From positions 269,384 to 333,383 of the forward strand of contig NW_008705572.1 of assembly GCF_000186865.1 (NCBI RefSeq): 64,000 nucleotides of DNA. The letters run 5' to 3'. The position numbers were made by a program, and so were the translations under genes. This DNA is from Aureococcus anophagefferens. Its lineage: Eukaryota > Sar > Pelagophyceae > Pelagomonadales > Pelagomonadaceae. This document shows, one piece after another, positions 48,659-59,319 of this stretch. Position 1 is the stretch's first letter, and every line of letters starts with the position of its first letter. The notes beneath the pieces were generated by a model that was given only the letters and a program-made list of their open reading frames with translations, did no database searches and had not been told where the DNA came from.

Positions 48659-51600
48659 ATGGAGTACGAGCCGAACGACGATGAACCGACCGACTTCGAC
48701 ATGCAGCCGCACCTGTCGCACGACGAGCTGCACACCGTCGACGTGCTCAAGTCGCTGGCCTGCCCGTCCTTCGACGACGGCGACGACAAGCCGCTGAAGC
48801 GGCGGAGCAGCTGGAAGGAGGAGCACGCCGGGCTGAACCCGCCGAGCCCCCTCGCGCGCGCGTCGTCCGGCTGCCTCGACTTCCCGTCGGACGGCGGCGG
48901 CTCGGAGCCGGAGCGCGACGCGGACGAGGTCGACGACATCCTGCGCGCGAGCGTCAAGGGCGACGTGAGCCGGCTGCTGCCCGAGGTGTCGCGCGCGGCG
49001 CTCATCGAGCGCCTGCGCACGGACCTCTTCGAGGCGCAGGAGAAGAAGGAGGCCGGCGACGACGACGCCGCGTCGGCGCCGGGCTTCGCGACGCCGCCGG
49101 CCGCGTCCGTGTCGCCGCGCGAGGCGGACGACAAGGCCGAGGCCGCGCCGGCGGCGGGCGAGGAGAAGCTGGGCACGTTCAAGGGCGTCTTCCTGCCCTG
49201 CCTCCAGAACATCCTCGGCGTCATCCTCTTCCTGCGGCTGTGCTGGATCACGGGCCAGGCCGGCGCGCTCGGCGCGACGGGCATCGTGCTCATCTGCGCG
49301 ACGTCGACGTTCCTGACGGCGCTGTCGCTGAGCGCCGTGGCGACGAACGGCAAGGTCGAGGCCGGCGGGCCCTATTTCGTGATCTCGCGGAATCTCGGGC
49401 CCGAGGTCGGCACGGCCGTCGGGCTCCTCTTCTACCTGGGCACGACCATCGCCGCGTCCATGTACGTGCTCGGCGCCGTCGAGGCGCTCTACGACGGCTT
49501 CGCGGGCGCGACGCGGAGCGCGGACTTCCCGCTGCGGTCCGTGCTCACCGCGCTCGCGATGATGGCGCTCCTCGCGGCCATCGTCCACGTCGGCGTGAAG
49601 CAGGTCAACGCGGCGGCGTCCGTGTTCCTGAGCATCGTGCTCCTGTCCGTGTTCTGCCTCATCATGGGCATCCTGCTCTTCGCGGGCGACGCGTACAGCG
49701 GCGAGCTCGGCGGCGGGGACCGCGACTTCTTCGACAACGTGAAGCCCAACTTCGAGGAGGACGACGGCGTCCAATGGGACTTTCGGAGCCTCCTGGCCAT
49801 CTTCTACCCGTCGGTGACGGGCATCATGGCCGGGTCGAACCGGTCCGGCGTGCTCGCGACGCCGTCGAAGAGCATCCCGCTCGGCACGCTCGCGGCCATC
49901 GCGCTGACGACGTTCCTCTACGTCGTCGTCGTCTGGCTCTACGGCCTGGTCGTCGCCCACGACGTGCTCATCGAGGAGAAGCTCGTCGTCGCGCTCGTCG
50001 CGTGGCCGAGCCCGATCATCGTGAAGCTCGGCATCATCATGTCGTGCGTGGGGGCGGCCCTGCAGTCGCTGACGGGCGCGCCGCGCCTCCTCGCGGCCAT
50101 CGCGAGCGACGGCGCCCTGCCCGTGCTGGCGGCCTTCGCGCCGCCGTCGGACGCGCCGAAGCAGAAGCCCGCGGCGCCGGCGCCGGCCGAGGACCGGCTC
50201 GAGGGCGAGTCCGGCGTGCAGCTGCTGCCCAAGGTGAGCTCCGGGTCGCGGCTCTCGTCGCTCCTGACCCAGTTCCAGAAGCCCGACGGCGCGGACGTCG
50301 AGGCGCCGCCGCCGCCGCCGCCGCCGGACGAGCCGCCGCGGACCGCGTCGCCGCGGTCGCGCGGCGGGTCGCACCCGGCGAGCCCGCGCTTCTCCACGGC
50401 CCTGGGCCGCAGCAGCGCGGCGTCGGCGAGCAGCGTCGACGCGGGCTGGCCCGCGCTGGCGCTGACCTGGTTCGTCGCGTCGATCCCCTGCTTGGCGGGC
50501 GAGCTCAACGCGATCACGCCGATCGTGACCATGTTCTTCCTGCTGATGTACGCGACGGTGAACCTGTCCTGCTTCTGCCTCGCCTACCTCAAGTCGCCGG
50601 GCTTCCGGCCGACCTGGCGCTACTTCCACTGGTCGTCGGCGCTCCTCGGGTTCTTCTGGTGCGTCGGCCTCATGTTCACGATCAGCTGGCGGGGTTTGGA
50701 GGCGACGCTCGCGCTCATCTTCGCCTTCTCCATCATGTACTACGTGCGCAAGCAGCGCATTAGCAAGGACTGGGGCGACGCCGGCGCGGGGCTGCGCTTC
50801 CAGGTCGCGCGGGACCAGCTGTTGGCGCTCACGGAGCGGTCGACGTTCTACCCAGGGCAGGAAAAGAGTGCGAAATTCCCAACTTCAATGGCTCCTCTCT
50901 CGGCCGTTTTCCACTCGTTTCGGCTGATTTTTGGACGAGCGATCATCTCTCGGAACGGTCTCGAAGCATGGATGCTTTTTCCGGAGCGCGCGCGCGCGGA
51001 ACACTCACGTTGAAGCGACGTTGAATCTCTCTTGTCCCGCCCAGGTTCTACCACGCGAAGAACTGGCGGCCGCAGATCCTCGTGCTCTGCCGCTGCGACC
51101 GGCGCTTCAACCCCGTCAAGCCCGAGTTGTTGGCCGTGGCGGGCCACCTGAAGAAGGGCCAGGGGTTGCTCATGGCCCACGCGCTCATCGACGCGGGCGA
51201 CCGCGGCGCGCGCGCGTTGGTCGCCGAGGCGGCGACGGAGGTGCTCCGGCTCCACCTCCAGGACCGGGCCATCCAGGGCTTCCCGCGGGCCATCGTCTAC
51301 CGCGCCAACGCCGAGCTCCCGACGCAGACGGAGGACGCGCTCCTGGGCACGGCGCAGTCGTGCGGCGTCGGCGCGATGCGGCCCAACTCCGTGCTTCTCG
51401 GGTGGCCGTCGAAGTACCGCGGCGACGAGGTCAAGAAGGGGCGCCACGGCTTCGTGCGCCTCCTGCGCGACCTCAGCGCCATGCGCAAGGCGTTGATCGT
51501 CGTCAAGGACGGCGCGAGCTTGGCGGGCCGCGAGCCCTTCGACGCGACGCGGACCGTCGACGTCTGGTGGGTCGCTGTGTGGAAATCAAATCTTCAACCC

Positions 51601-52621
51601 GACTTCAATGTGAGCGTATTCGAATGTTTTGACACAAGTTCTTCGGCTGGGCTTCGAGAACTCGACGAGAGCGATCGATCCGTCCAAAAATCAGCCGAAT
51701 CGACTTCGGTTTGACCGAACTAGAGAATTCTCAAGTTTGGTCAGGACCACCCAAACCAGTGGTTGGTTTCCACACAGGTGGGTCGTGCAGGACGGCGGGC
51801 TCCTATTATTACTCCCCTGGCTCCTCAAGCGGTCCAAGCTCTTCGGCCGCTGCCGCCTGCGCCTCTTCGCCGTGATGACGGGCCTCTTCGCGCACCACTG
51901 GAACGCGGGCCACGGCGGCTCGGCGACCATTCCCTCGGCGCGGCCCGAGGGCGCGGACCCGGACGCGAAGGCGCCGCCGCCGGCGAAGGAGACGGAGCTC
52001 CTGGAGCGCTGGCGCTTGTTCATCCAGGCCATGCTCGACGACCTGCGCATCGACGCGGAGGTGCACCCCGTCGCGGGGTTGGACTTTGTCTGGGCGGCCG
52101 CGCACGTCTACCGCGACACGCTGGGGCTGCGCGGGCGGACGACGTACGCGCAGCAGCTCGGCGAGAAGAAGAAGAAGGCCGGGGCGGCGGCGGGCGCGAG
52201 CCTGAGCGGCGCGTCGACGCCCGCACTCGCGTCGCCGTCCGCGGGCGCCGGCGCGCGCGGGTCGTCGCCGGGGCCCTTCCGGGCCCGCCGCGCGCCGTCG
52301 AACCAGGGCTCGCCGCTCCACTCGCGGCCGGGGTCCCTCCCGGACTCGCCGGGCGACGCCGACGCCGACGGCGCGCTCCACCGGTCGCCCGTCATCCCGG
52401 ACGAGAACTCGCTCACGCCGCTCCACGGCTTCGCGCTCGCGCTCAACTCGAAGATGCGCCGCCACAGCGCCAAGAGCGCGCTCATCGTCACGAACCTGCC
52501 CTACATGACCCACCTCCCGCCCGCCTTCTTCGTCGACTACGTCGACTCCCTCACCGCGAACCTCGGCGCCGTCATGCTCGTCCGCGGGAGCGGCCAGGAG
52601 GTCGTCACGCAGTACGGCTAG
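48659..52621 (+). CDS. SLC12-family cation-chloride cotransporter
   Basis: Join 48659-50844, 51045-51566, 51778-52621: 1,183 residues, in frame throughout. An acidic N-terminal tail precedes ~12 TM segments with SLC12 features: GVFLPCLQNILGVILFLRL (TM1), GGPYFVISRNLGPEVG, LLAIFYPSVTGIMAGSNRSG and SLTGAPRLLAAIASD. A Pro/Ser-rich insert (~residues 500-595) interrupts the TM region. The large cytosolic tail has the family NWRPQILVL and, across intron 2, TVDVWWVVQDGGLLLLLPWL; it ends in an SLC12_C-like VDYVDSLTANL. It would move Cl- with K+ and/or Na+ across the plasma membrane or an internal membrane; the ion choice cannot be told. Both introns are introners. Confidence 0.94.
50853..51044 (+). 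mobile_element. introner element, SLC12 intron 1
   Basis: 8-bp duplication GTTCTACC (50,845-50,852 and 51,045-51,052). Ends cagggcaggaaaagag and, inverted, ctgggcgggacaagag. The intron is 50,845-51,044 (200 nt): the GT donor is in the duplication and the AG acceptor is the element's last two bases. Splicing restores STFYHAKNWRPQ. Confidence 0.93.
51575..51777 (+). mobile_element. introner element, SLC12 intron 2, reversed orientation
   Basis: Perfect 11-bp terminal inverted repeats ctgtgtggaaa / tttccacacag and a perfect 8-bp duplication GTGGGTCG (51,567-51,574 and 51,778-51,785). The intron is 51,567-51,777 (211 nt), GT-AG. Splicing restores VDVWWVVQDGG. The internal core reads ccaaaaatcagcc, the reverse complement of the core in intron 1, so the element lies inverted relative to its sister in the same gene. 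Confidence 0.95.
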
Positions 52622-52778
52622 CGTAAGGCAACTTGCACTGCAACAAAGCGAGTCGTGATGATGTTGAGCCGCCAAAACCAGAGACCGACGATAGCCAGCG
52701 TGCCTCGCTCAGCGTGCCTCTGCTAGCGCGAGCCCGCGGCCGTCTCTCCTAGCGCGCGACGTCAGGTGGCGCGTCGCC

Positions 52779-55700
52779 ATGAGCGGCTTCGGCGACGACG
52801 GGTTCGGCGACTTCTCGGCCTTCGAGGCCGCGCCCAGCGGCGCGGCGGCGGCGGCTCCGCCCGGCGGCGCGTTCGACGACGAGCCGGCGGAGGACTTTAG
52901 CGACTTCGACGCGCAGCCGGCCGAGGACTTTAGCGACTTCGACGCCGTCGCGGCCGCGCCGTTCCCGGACGGGCTCGCGTCGTCCGGCGCCGCGGAGCCC
53001 GCGGCCTTCGGCGCCTTCGACGGCGCGGCGGCGCCGCCCGCGGCTTTCGGCGCCTTCGACGGCGCGGCGGCGGAGCCCGCGGCCTTCGGCGCCTTCGACG
53101 GCGCGGCGGCGGCGCCCGCCGCGGAGGAGTTCGGCGACTTCGGCGCCTTCGAGGACGCGCCGGTCGCGCCGACCGGGGGCGCCGACCGCTTCAGCGCCTT
53201 CGACGACCTCGTGGAGCCGCCGGAGCCCGAGCCGCCGGCGCCCGAGCCGCCGGCGCCCCCGGCCGCGGCCGAAGGCTTCGGCGGCTTCGACGGCGCGGCG
53301 GCGCCGGCCGCGGCCGAGGACTTCGGCGGCTTCGACGCGGCGCCCGCGGCCGAAGGCTTCGGCGGCCTCGACGGCGCGGCGGCGCCGCCCGCGGTCGAGG
53401 ACTTTGGCGGCTTCGACGCGGCGCCCGCGGCGGAGGACTTCGGCGGCTTCGACGCGGCGCCCGCGGCGCCGTCGCCGCCGGCCGACGCCTTCGGCGCCTT
53501 CGACGCCCCCGCGGCGCCGCCCGCGGCGCCCGCGGCCGACGACGGCTTCGGCGCCTTCGACGCCGCGCCGGTCGCGGTCGCGCGCGCCGCGGCGCCGGAG
53601 CCACCGGCGGACGCCGTCGGCGCCGCGTGGCTCCTGGGCCGGTGCGGCGCGCTCGGGTCGGGCCTCGGCGCGGTCGACGTCGCGCTCGGCGTGCTCGACG
53701 CGGCGCGGCAGTCCGACGCGGGCATGCAGGGCGCGCTCACGGAGCTCCTCGGCTTCGGCGACGCGGCCCTGGCGCTCATGGGCGAGCTCTGCGAGAAGAA
53801 GGCGGCCGTCGCGGCCATCGACGCGCGCGACGTCCGCGCGGCCGCCGCGGCCGCCCCCGCCGCGGCCGCGGCCGCGCCGCCGCCGGACACCGCGCCGGCC
53901 GGCGGCGGCTTCGGCGCCTTCGACGAGCTCGCGCCGCCGGCGGAGCCCGCGGCCGCCGACGGCTTCGGCGCCTTCGACGACGCGCCGCCGCCGACTGCCG
54001 ACGGCTTCGGCGCCTTCGACGACGCGCCGGCGCCGGCGGAGCCCGCGGTCCGAGCGGACGACGCCCGCGATGACGAATCCACGGGGCCCGTGGACGACGG
54101 CTTCGGCGCCTTCGACGACGCGCCGGCTGTCGCCCCGCCCGACGACGGTTTCAGCGCCTTTGACGATATTCCGGTCGCGCCGGCGGAGCCCGCGGTCGCG
54201 CCGGCCGCCGACGACGGCTTTAGCGCTTTCGACGAGGTTCCAGCGGCGCTGGCGGAGCCCGCGGCGGCCGACGACGGTTTCGGCGCCTTCGACGACGTTC
54301 CGACGGAGCCCGCGTCGGCCCCGGTTGCGGACGACGCTTTCGGCGCCTTCGACGACGTTCCAGCGGCGCCGGCGGAGCCCGCCCTCGGTGCTGACGACGG
54401 CTTCGGAGCTTTTGATGACGTTCCAGCGGCGCCGGCGGAGCCCGCGGCGGCCGACGATGGGTTTAGCGCGTTCGACGACATTCCGGTAGAGCCCGCGTCT
54501 GCCCCGGTCGCCGACAACGGCTTTAGCGCTTTTGACGACGTTCCAGCGGCGCCGGCGGAGCCCGCTGTCGGTGCCGACGATGGCTTTGGTGCTTTCGACG
54601 ACGTTCCAGCGGCGCCGGCGGAGCCCGCGGTGCCCCCGGCTGCTGACGAAGGATTTAGTGCCTTTGATGACATTCCCGTGGCACCGGCGGAGCCCGCCGC
54701 TGCTGATGCCGCCGACGGCTTAGGTGCGTTTGATGACGTCTCAACGGGTGCCGAGGAGCCCGCGGTGGCCGCGGCTACCGACGACGGCTTCGAGGCTTTC
54801 GATGACATCCCAACGGCACCGACAGAGCCCGCAGTCGCGGATGCCGACGGTGGCCTTGGCGCCTTCGACGACGTTCCAGCTGTTCCGGCGGAGCCCGCGG
54901 CAGCCGACGACGGTTTCAGCGCGTTCGACGACATTCCAGCGGAGCCCGCAGAGCCTGCAGTCGCCCCGCCTGACGACGGCTTTAGCGCCTTCGACGACGC
55001 TCCGGTGGTGCCGGCGGAGCCCGTCGTTGCCTCGCTTGACGACGGCTTTAGCGCCTTCGACGACGTCCCCGCGGCGCCGGCGGAGCCCGTGGCACCTCCA
55101 GCTGCTGACGACGGCTTTGATGCTTTCGACGACGTCCCCGCGGCGCCGGCGGAGCCCACGGTGCCCGCCGCTGCTGACGACGGCTTCAGCGCCTTCGACG
55201 ACGTCCCCGCGGTCCCCGCGGAACCGGCGGAGCCCGCGGTGCCTGCCACGACGGATGACGGCTTTAACGCCTTCGACGACGTCCCCGCGACGCCGGCGGA
55301 GCCCGCCGCTGCTGATGCGGCCGACGGCTTTAGCGCCTTCGACGACGTTTCCGCGGCGCCGGCGGAGCCCGCGGTGGCCGCCGCTGCTGACGATGGCTTT
55401 GGCGCCTTCGACGACGTTCCCGCGGCGCCCGCGGAGCCCGTGGCACCTCCAGCTGCTGACGACGGCTTTGATGCTTTCGACGACGTCCCCGCGGCGCCGT
55501 CGGAGCCCGTCATTGCCCCGCCCGACGACGGCTTTAGTGCGTTCGACGACGTTCCCGCGGCGCCGGCGGAGCCCGCGATGCCCGCCGCCGCTGACGACGG
55601 CTTCAGCGCCTTCGACGACGTCCCCGCGGCGCCGGCGGAGCTCGCGGTGCCCGCCGCCGCTGACGACGGCTTCAGCGCCTTCGACGACGTCGCCGCGACG

Positions 55701-58442
55701 CCGGTGGAGCCCGCGGAGCCCGCCACCGCTGACGACGGCTTTAGCGCCTTCGACGACGTCGCCACGGCGCCGGTGGAGCCCGCGGAGCCCGCCACCGCTG
55801 ACGACGGCTTTAGCGCCTTCGACGACGTCTCCGCGGCGCCGGCGGAGCCCGCCGCTGCTGATGCGGCCGACGGCTTTAGCGCCTTCGACGACGTCTCCGC
55901 GGCGCCGGCGGAGCCCGCGGCACGCCCAGCTGCTGACGACGGCTTTGGTGCGTTCGATGATGTCTCAGCGGCGCCCGAGGAGCCCACGGTGGCCCCAGCT
56001 GCTGACGACGGCTTCGGTGCGTTCGACGACGTTTCTGCGGCGCCGGTGGAGCCCGCGGTGGCCGCGGCGACCGACGACGGCTTCGAAGCTTTCGATGACA
56101 TCCCAGCGGCGCCGACAGAGCCAGCAGTCGCGGATGCCGGCGATGGCTTTGGCGCCTTCGACGACGTCCCAGCTGTTCCGGCGGAGCCCGCGGCGGTCCC
56201 GCCTGTCGACGACGGATTTAGCGCGTTCGACGACGCTCCCGCGCCGCCCGCGGAGCCCGCGGCCGCTTCGGCCACGGACGACGGCTTCGGAGCTCCCGAC
56301 GACGTTCCCGCGGCGCCAGCATTGCCCCCCGTCGCCGACGACGGGTTGAGCGCGTTCGACGACGTCCCGGTCGCGCCGGCGGAGCCCGCCGCGGCCCACG
56401 TCGACGACGCCTTCGGCGCGTTCGACGACGTGGCCGCGACGCCGGCGGAGCCCGCGGTCGCCGATGCCGACGACGGGTCGAGCGCCTTCGACGACGTGCC
56501 GGCCGCGGCGCCGGAGCCCGCGACGGCGTCGGCCGCCGACGGCGGCTTCGGCCTCGACGACGTTCCCGCGACGGCGGTAGAACCCGCGGCCGCGGACGGC
56601 GCCGACGGCTTCAGCGCGTTCGACGACGCGCCAGCCGGGCCCGCCGCCGCGGACGACGACGGCTTCGGCGCGTCCTTCGACGACGTCGCCGCGGCGGCGG
56701 CGGAGCCCGCGGCTGCGGACGGCGGCGACGGCTTCGGCGCCGTCGACGACGCGCCGGCGGGCGGCGACTTCCGGGCCTCGACGCCGCCGCCGAAGGCGCC
56801 CGACGCGCTCGACGGGGCGATCCGCGACCGGGTCCTGCGCCCGTCGACGCCGCCCCCCAAGGTCGACGACGCGCGCGACGACGAGATCCGGCGCGCGGTC
56901 CTCGAGCGCGCGGGCGAGCCCGGCGGCGACGACGCGCCCGCGGCCCCGGTCGCCGAGGCGCCGTCCTCGAGCGGCGAGACCTTCAGCTCCTACGAGGAGG
57001 TCAACGAGCCGGGGTCCGCGCGCGACGACTTCGGGTCGTCGTTCGAGGAGGTGCCCGCGGCGCCCGCGGCGCCCGCGGACGACGACGACGGCTTCGCCGG
57101 CTTCAACGACTTCGACGGCTCGGCGGCGCCCGCGGCCGAGGCGGCGCCCGCGGGCGAGCCCGCGGCCGCGGCCGCGGACGACGACGACGGCTTCGGCGGC
57201 TTCAACGACTTCGACGACGCGCCGGCGGCGCCCGCCGAGGCGGCGCCCGCGGGCGAGCCGACCGCCGAGGACGATGACGACGGCTTCGGCGACTTTGGCG
57301 ACTTTAACGACGCGGCGCCGGCGGCCGCGGCCGAGCCGGCGGCCGCGGTCGAGCCGGCGTCCGCGGTCGAGCCGGCGGCCGCGGTCGAGCCGGCCGCCGA
57401 GGACGATGACGACGGCTTCGGCGACTTTGGCGACTTTAACGACGCGGCGCCGGCGGCCGCGGCCGAGCCGGCGGCCGCGGTCGAGCCGGCGTCCGCGGTC
57501 GAGCCGGCGGCCGCGGTCGAGCCGGCCGCCGAGGACGATGACGACGGCTTCGGCGACTTTGGCGACTTTAACGACGCGGCGCCGGCGGCCGCGGCCGAGC
57601 CGGCGCCTGCGGCCGAGCCGGCCGCCGAGGACGACGACGACGGCTTCGGCGACTTTGGCGACTTTAACGACGCCGCGCCGCCGCCCGCGGTCGAGCCGGC
57701 GCCCGCGGCCGAGCCGGCGGCCGCGGCCGAGCCGGCCGCCGACGACGACGACGACGGCTTCGGCGACTTTGGCGACTTTAACGACGCGCCGCCGGCGCCC
57801 GCGGCCGAGCCGGCGGCCGCGGCCGCGGCGGCGGGCCCGCCCGCGCCTGGCGGCGACGGCCTCGCCGGCCTGCGCGCGCTCTTCGCGGCGGCCTACGCCG
57901 GGGGCCGCGCGGCGCCGGCGGCGCCGCCGGACCTCGACGCGGAGCTCGCGGCCCTCGACGACGCGCTCTGGGTCGCCGTCGCCGGCGACGGCGGCGACGG
58001 CGCCGGCGCGTCGCCGTCCATCGCCGCGTGCCTCGCGGAGACGCTCGCGTCGCCGCGGCCCGTCGACGGCGGCGACGACGCCGCGTGGCGCGCCGCGGCG
58101 CCCGCCGCGGCCGCGGCGACGCCCGCGGCGCCGGCGAGCATGCCGCCGCGGGGCGCGAGCGACGCGGACTTTGGGTCCCAGCTCTTCGGCGAGGCCCTCG
58201 AGACGCCACCGGCGCCGCCGCGGACCGGCGCCGTCGACGCGGCGTCCTGGGACCTCTTCGGCTCCCTGGAGACGCCGCCGCCGCCGGCGCCCGACGCCGC
58301 GGCGGCCGCGCCGCCGTCGCCGCTGCCCGGCGACCCCTTCGGCGACTTCGCGGCGCCCGCGGCCGCGGCGCCCGACGCCGGCGGCGCCGCGGCGGCGGCG
58401 CCCGCGACCTCGGACGTCCAGTCCATCCTCGACCTCTTCTAA
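52779..58442 (+). CDS. low-complexity FxxF/DGFGDF-repeat protein, possible clathrin-adaptor accessory protein
   Basis: 1,887 residues, almost all disordered and built from repeats. The main unit is DDGF(S/G)AFDDVPAAPAEPA, present several dozen times in ~450-1,320. The N-terminus has GFGDFSAF and EDFSDFD; the C-terminal third has DDDDGFGDFGDFND blocks. Acidic residues next to F-G-D-F or F-x-x-F motifs are the kind of peptide bound by the ear domains of AP-1/GGA clathrin adaptors (as in aftiphilin and epsinR), so a role in endocytic or Golgi vesicle coats is plausible. A more ordered Ala/Leu-rich segment (~290-365: LGRCGALGSGLGAVDVALGV) interrupts the repeats. Codon use is less biased in the middle array than in neighbours. 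Confidence 0.85.
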   Translation: MSGFGDDGFGDFSAFEAAPSGAAAAAPPGGAFDDEPAEDFSDFDAQPAEDFSDFDAVAAAPFPDGLASSGAAEPAAFGAFDGAAAPPAAFGAFDGAAAEPAAFGAFDGAAAAPAAEEFGDFGAFEDAPVAPTGGADRFSAFDDLVEPPEPEPPAPEPPAPPAAAEGFGGFDGAAAPAAAEDFGGFDAAPAAEGFGGLDGAAAPPAVEDFGGFDAAPAAEDFGGFDAAPAAPSPPADAFGAFDAPAAPPAAPAADDGFGAFDAAPVAVARAAAPEPPADAVGAAWLLGRCGALGSGLGAVDVALGVLDAARQSDAGMQGALTELLGFGDAALALMGELCEKKAAVAAIDARDVRAAAAAAPAAAAAAPPPDTAPAGGGFGAFDELAPPAEPAAADGFGAFDDAPPPTADGFGAFDDAPAPAEPAVRADDARDDESTGPVDDGFGAFDDAPAVAPPDDGFSAFDDIPVAPAEPAVAPAADDGFSAFDEVPAALAEPAAADDGFGAFDDVPTEPASAPVADDAFGAFDDVPAAPAEPALGADDGFGAFDDVPAAPAEPAAADDGFSAFDDIPVEPASAPVADNGFSAFDDVPAAPAEPAVGADDGFGAFDDVPAAPAEPAVPPAADEGFSAFDDIPVAPAEPAAADAADGLGAFDDVSTGAEEPAVAAATDDGFEAFDDIPTAPTEPAVADADGGLGAFDDVPAVPAEPAAADDGFSAFDDIPAEPAEPAVAPPDDGFSAFDDAPVVPAEPVVASLDDGFSAFDDVPAAPAEPVAPPAADDGFDAFDDVPAAPAEPTVPAAADDGFSAFDDVPAVPAEPAEPAVPATTDDGFNAFDDVPATPAEPAAADAADGFSAFDDVSAAPAEPAVAAAADDGFGAFDDVPAAPAEPVAPPAADDGFDAFDDVPAAPSEPVIAPPDDGFSAFDDVPAAPAEPAMPAAADDGFSAFDDVPAAPAELAVPAAADDGFSAFDDVAATPVEPAEPATADDGFSAFDDVATAPVEPAEPATADDGFSAFDDVSAAPAEPAAADAADGFSAFDDVSAAPAEPAARPAADDGFGAFDDVSAAPEEPTVAPAADDGFGAFDDVSAAPVEPAVAAATDDGFEAFDDIPAAPTEPAVADAGDGFGAFDDVPAVPAEPAAVPPVDDGFSAFDDAPAPPAEPAAASATDDGFGAPDDVPAAPALPPVADDGLSAFDDVPVAPAEPAAAHVDDAFGAFDDVAATPAEPAVADADDGSSAFDDVPAAAPEPATASAADGGFGLDDVPATAVEPAAADGADGFSAFDDAPAGPAAADDDGFGASFDDVAAAAAEPAAADGGDGFGAVDDAPAGGDFRASTPPPKAPDALDGAIRDRVLRPSTPPPKVDDARDDEIRRAVLERAGEPGGDDAPAAPVAEAPSSSGETFSSYEEVNEPGSARDDFGSSFEEVPAAPAAPADDDDGFAGFNDFDGSAAPAAEAAPAGEPAAAAADDDDGFGGFNDFDDAPAAPAEAAPAGEPTAEDDDDGFGDFGDFNDAAPAAAAEPAAAVEPASAVEPAAAVEPAAEDDDDGFGDFGDFNDAAPAAAAEPAAAVEPASAVEPAAAVEPAAEDDDDGFGDFGDFNDAAPAAAAEPAPAAEPAAEDDDDGFGDFGDFNDAAPPPAVEPAPAAEPAAAAEPAADDDDDGFGDFGDFNDAPPAPAAEPAAAAAAAGPPAPGGDGLAGLRALFAAAYAGGRAAPAAPPDLDAELAALDDALWVAVAGDGGDGAGASPSIAACLAETLASPRPVDGGDDAAWRAAAPAAAAATPAAPASMPPRGASDADFGSQLFGEALETPPAPPRTGAVDAASWDLFGSLETPPPPAPDAAAAAPPSPLPGDPFGDFAAPAAAAPDAGGAAAAAPATSDVQSILDLF
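54100..56760 (+). repeat. long tandem array encoding DDGFxAFDD units
   Basis: Units of about 57-75 bp (ga-cga-cgg-ctt-tag-cgc-ctt-cga-cga-c core) vary in spacer length (PAAPAEPAVPPAA, PVEPAEPAT and so on). Several adjacent units are nearly identical in DNA, indicating expansion by unequal exchange or slippage. Confidence 0.9.
57267..57530 (+). repeat. two tandem 132-bp units
   Basis: The block starting gaggacgatgacgacggctt recurs at 57,267, 57,399 and 57,531. The first two 132-bp units appear identical base for base; the third shifts to a 96-bp unit with changed codons. Each encodes EDDDDGFGDFGDFNDAAP plus an EPAAAVEP-rich spacer. Confidence 0.9.
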
Positions 58443-58456
58443 TTTACACGCTGTGA

Positions 58457-59185
58457 CTACATGAGCGCGCACGCGCATCGCTGCGCGGCGCACCGCTGGT
58501 CGTCGGCGCCGGCGCTCGTCCGGCGCGCCGGCGGCGCGGGCAGCCAGGCCGGGTTCCGCGGCATGGACGTCACGCTGAGGCCGCCCGTGTTGTCCTCGAC
58601 CCAGACGTCTCGCAAAACGATGGCCGCGACGCCGACGCCGACGACGTTCGCCCGCCCGTCGCGGAGGAACCGCGCCTGCTCGATGTGGACGACGACGGCG
58701 TCGACGCCCGGCCGCGGCGGTCGGTCCGTGAACGCGAAGAGCCGGTTCCCCTCCCACGCGCGGCGGACGAGCGTCTTGTAGCGCGGCTCGTAGAAGTGGA
58801 GCGCCACGGGCCGGCCGACGGCCGTGCCGGGGCTGCACGCGAAGATGGGCAGCACGCGCGCCGTCGACTCGAGCACCTCCGCGATCGTCGCGGCGTCCGC
58901 GGCGACGCGCGCGGCGTACAAGTCCGCGGCGACGGCGGCCCGCACGCGGTCGCCGAGCCGCGCGTCGCACGCGTGCGTCGCCGGGTCCCGGATGGACACC
59001 GGCGCTCTGCAGACCGGACAGCATCTTCCGTCGGGCGCGAGGCGCGTGCTCTGGAGCAGACACGCCCGGCAGAAGCTGTGGCCGCAGTCCAAAGTCAGCG
59101 GCTCGACGAGGAAGCTCACGCAGACGGGGCACTCCAGGGCGCGGTCGTCGAAGGACTCGCGCTCCGGGGACGTCGTCGCGCTCAT
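58457..59185 (-). CDS. RING finger plus LON-domain protein (probable E3 ubiquitin ligase)
   Basis: 242 residues from the ATG at 59185 (MSATTSPERES); the frame extends 8 codons upstream only to a GTG. Residues ~19-60 form a C3HC4 RING (CPVC, LDCGHSFCRACL, CCPVCRAP). From ~110 the protein follows a LON N-terminal domain: LPIFACSPGTAVGRPVALHF, then YEPRYKTLVRRAWEGNRLFA. This RING-LON order is that of LONRF-type ligases, here short and without TPR repeats. It converges on the repeat protein gene with 14 bp between stops. Confidence 0.86.
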   Translation of the reverse strand: MSATTSPERESFDDRALECPVCVSFLVEPLTLDCGHSFCRACLLQSTRLAPDGRCCPVCRAPVSIRDPATHACDARLGDRVRAAVAADLYAARVAADAATIAEVLESTARVLPIFACSPGTAVGRPVALHFYEPRYKTLVRRAWEGNRLFAFTDRPPRPGVDAVVVHIEQARFLRDGRANVVGVGVAAIVLRDVWVEDNTGGLSVTSMPRNPAWLPAPPARRTSAGADDQRCAAQRCACALM

Positions 59186-59319
59186 CGCGACGTTGGCGCT
59201 AGTCCGCACAGACGCGCAAGTCCAACGCTAGGCCGCGCAGAAGAAGACTCTGACGGACATAGCCAACCGCGGGGCTGCTTGCACGGTAATGCGACAGCAA
59301 CCAGCACTTCAACGTAGAG

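Noticed and set aside
52709..56860. 1,383-residue minus-strand ORF (SSKAPKPSSA repeats)
   Set aside because: Open only because the sense repeat avoids the complementary stop codons; no non-repeat sequence, and the sense frame has acidic-aromatic motifs that make biological sense.
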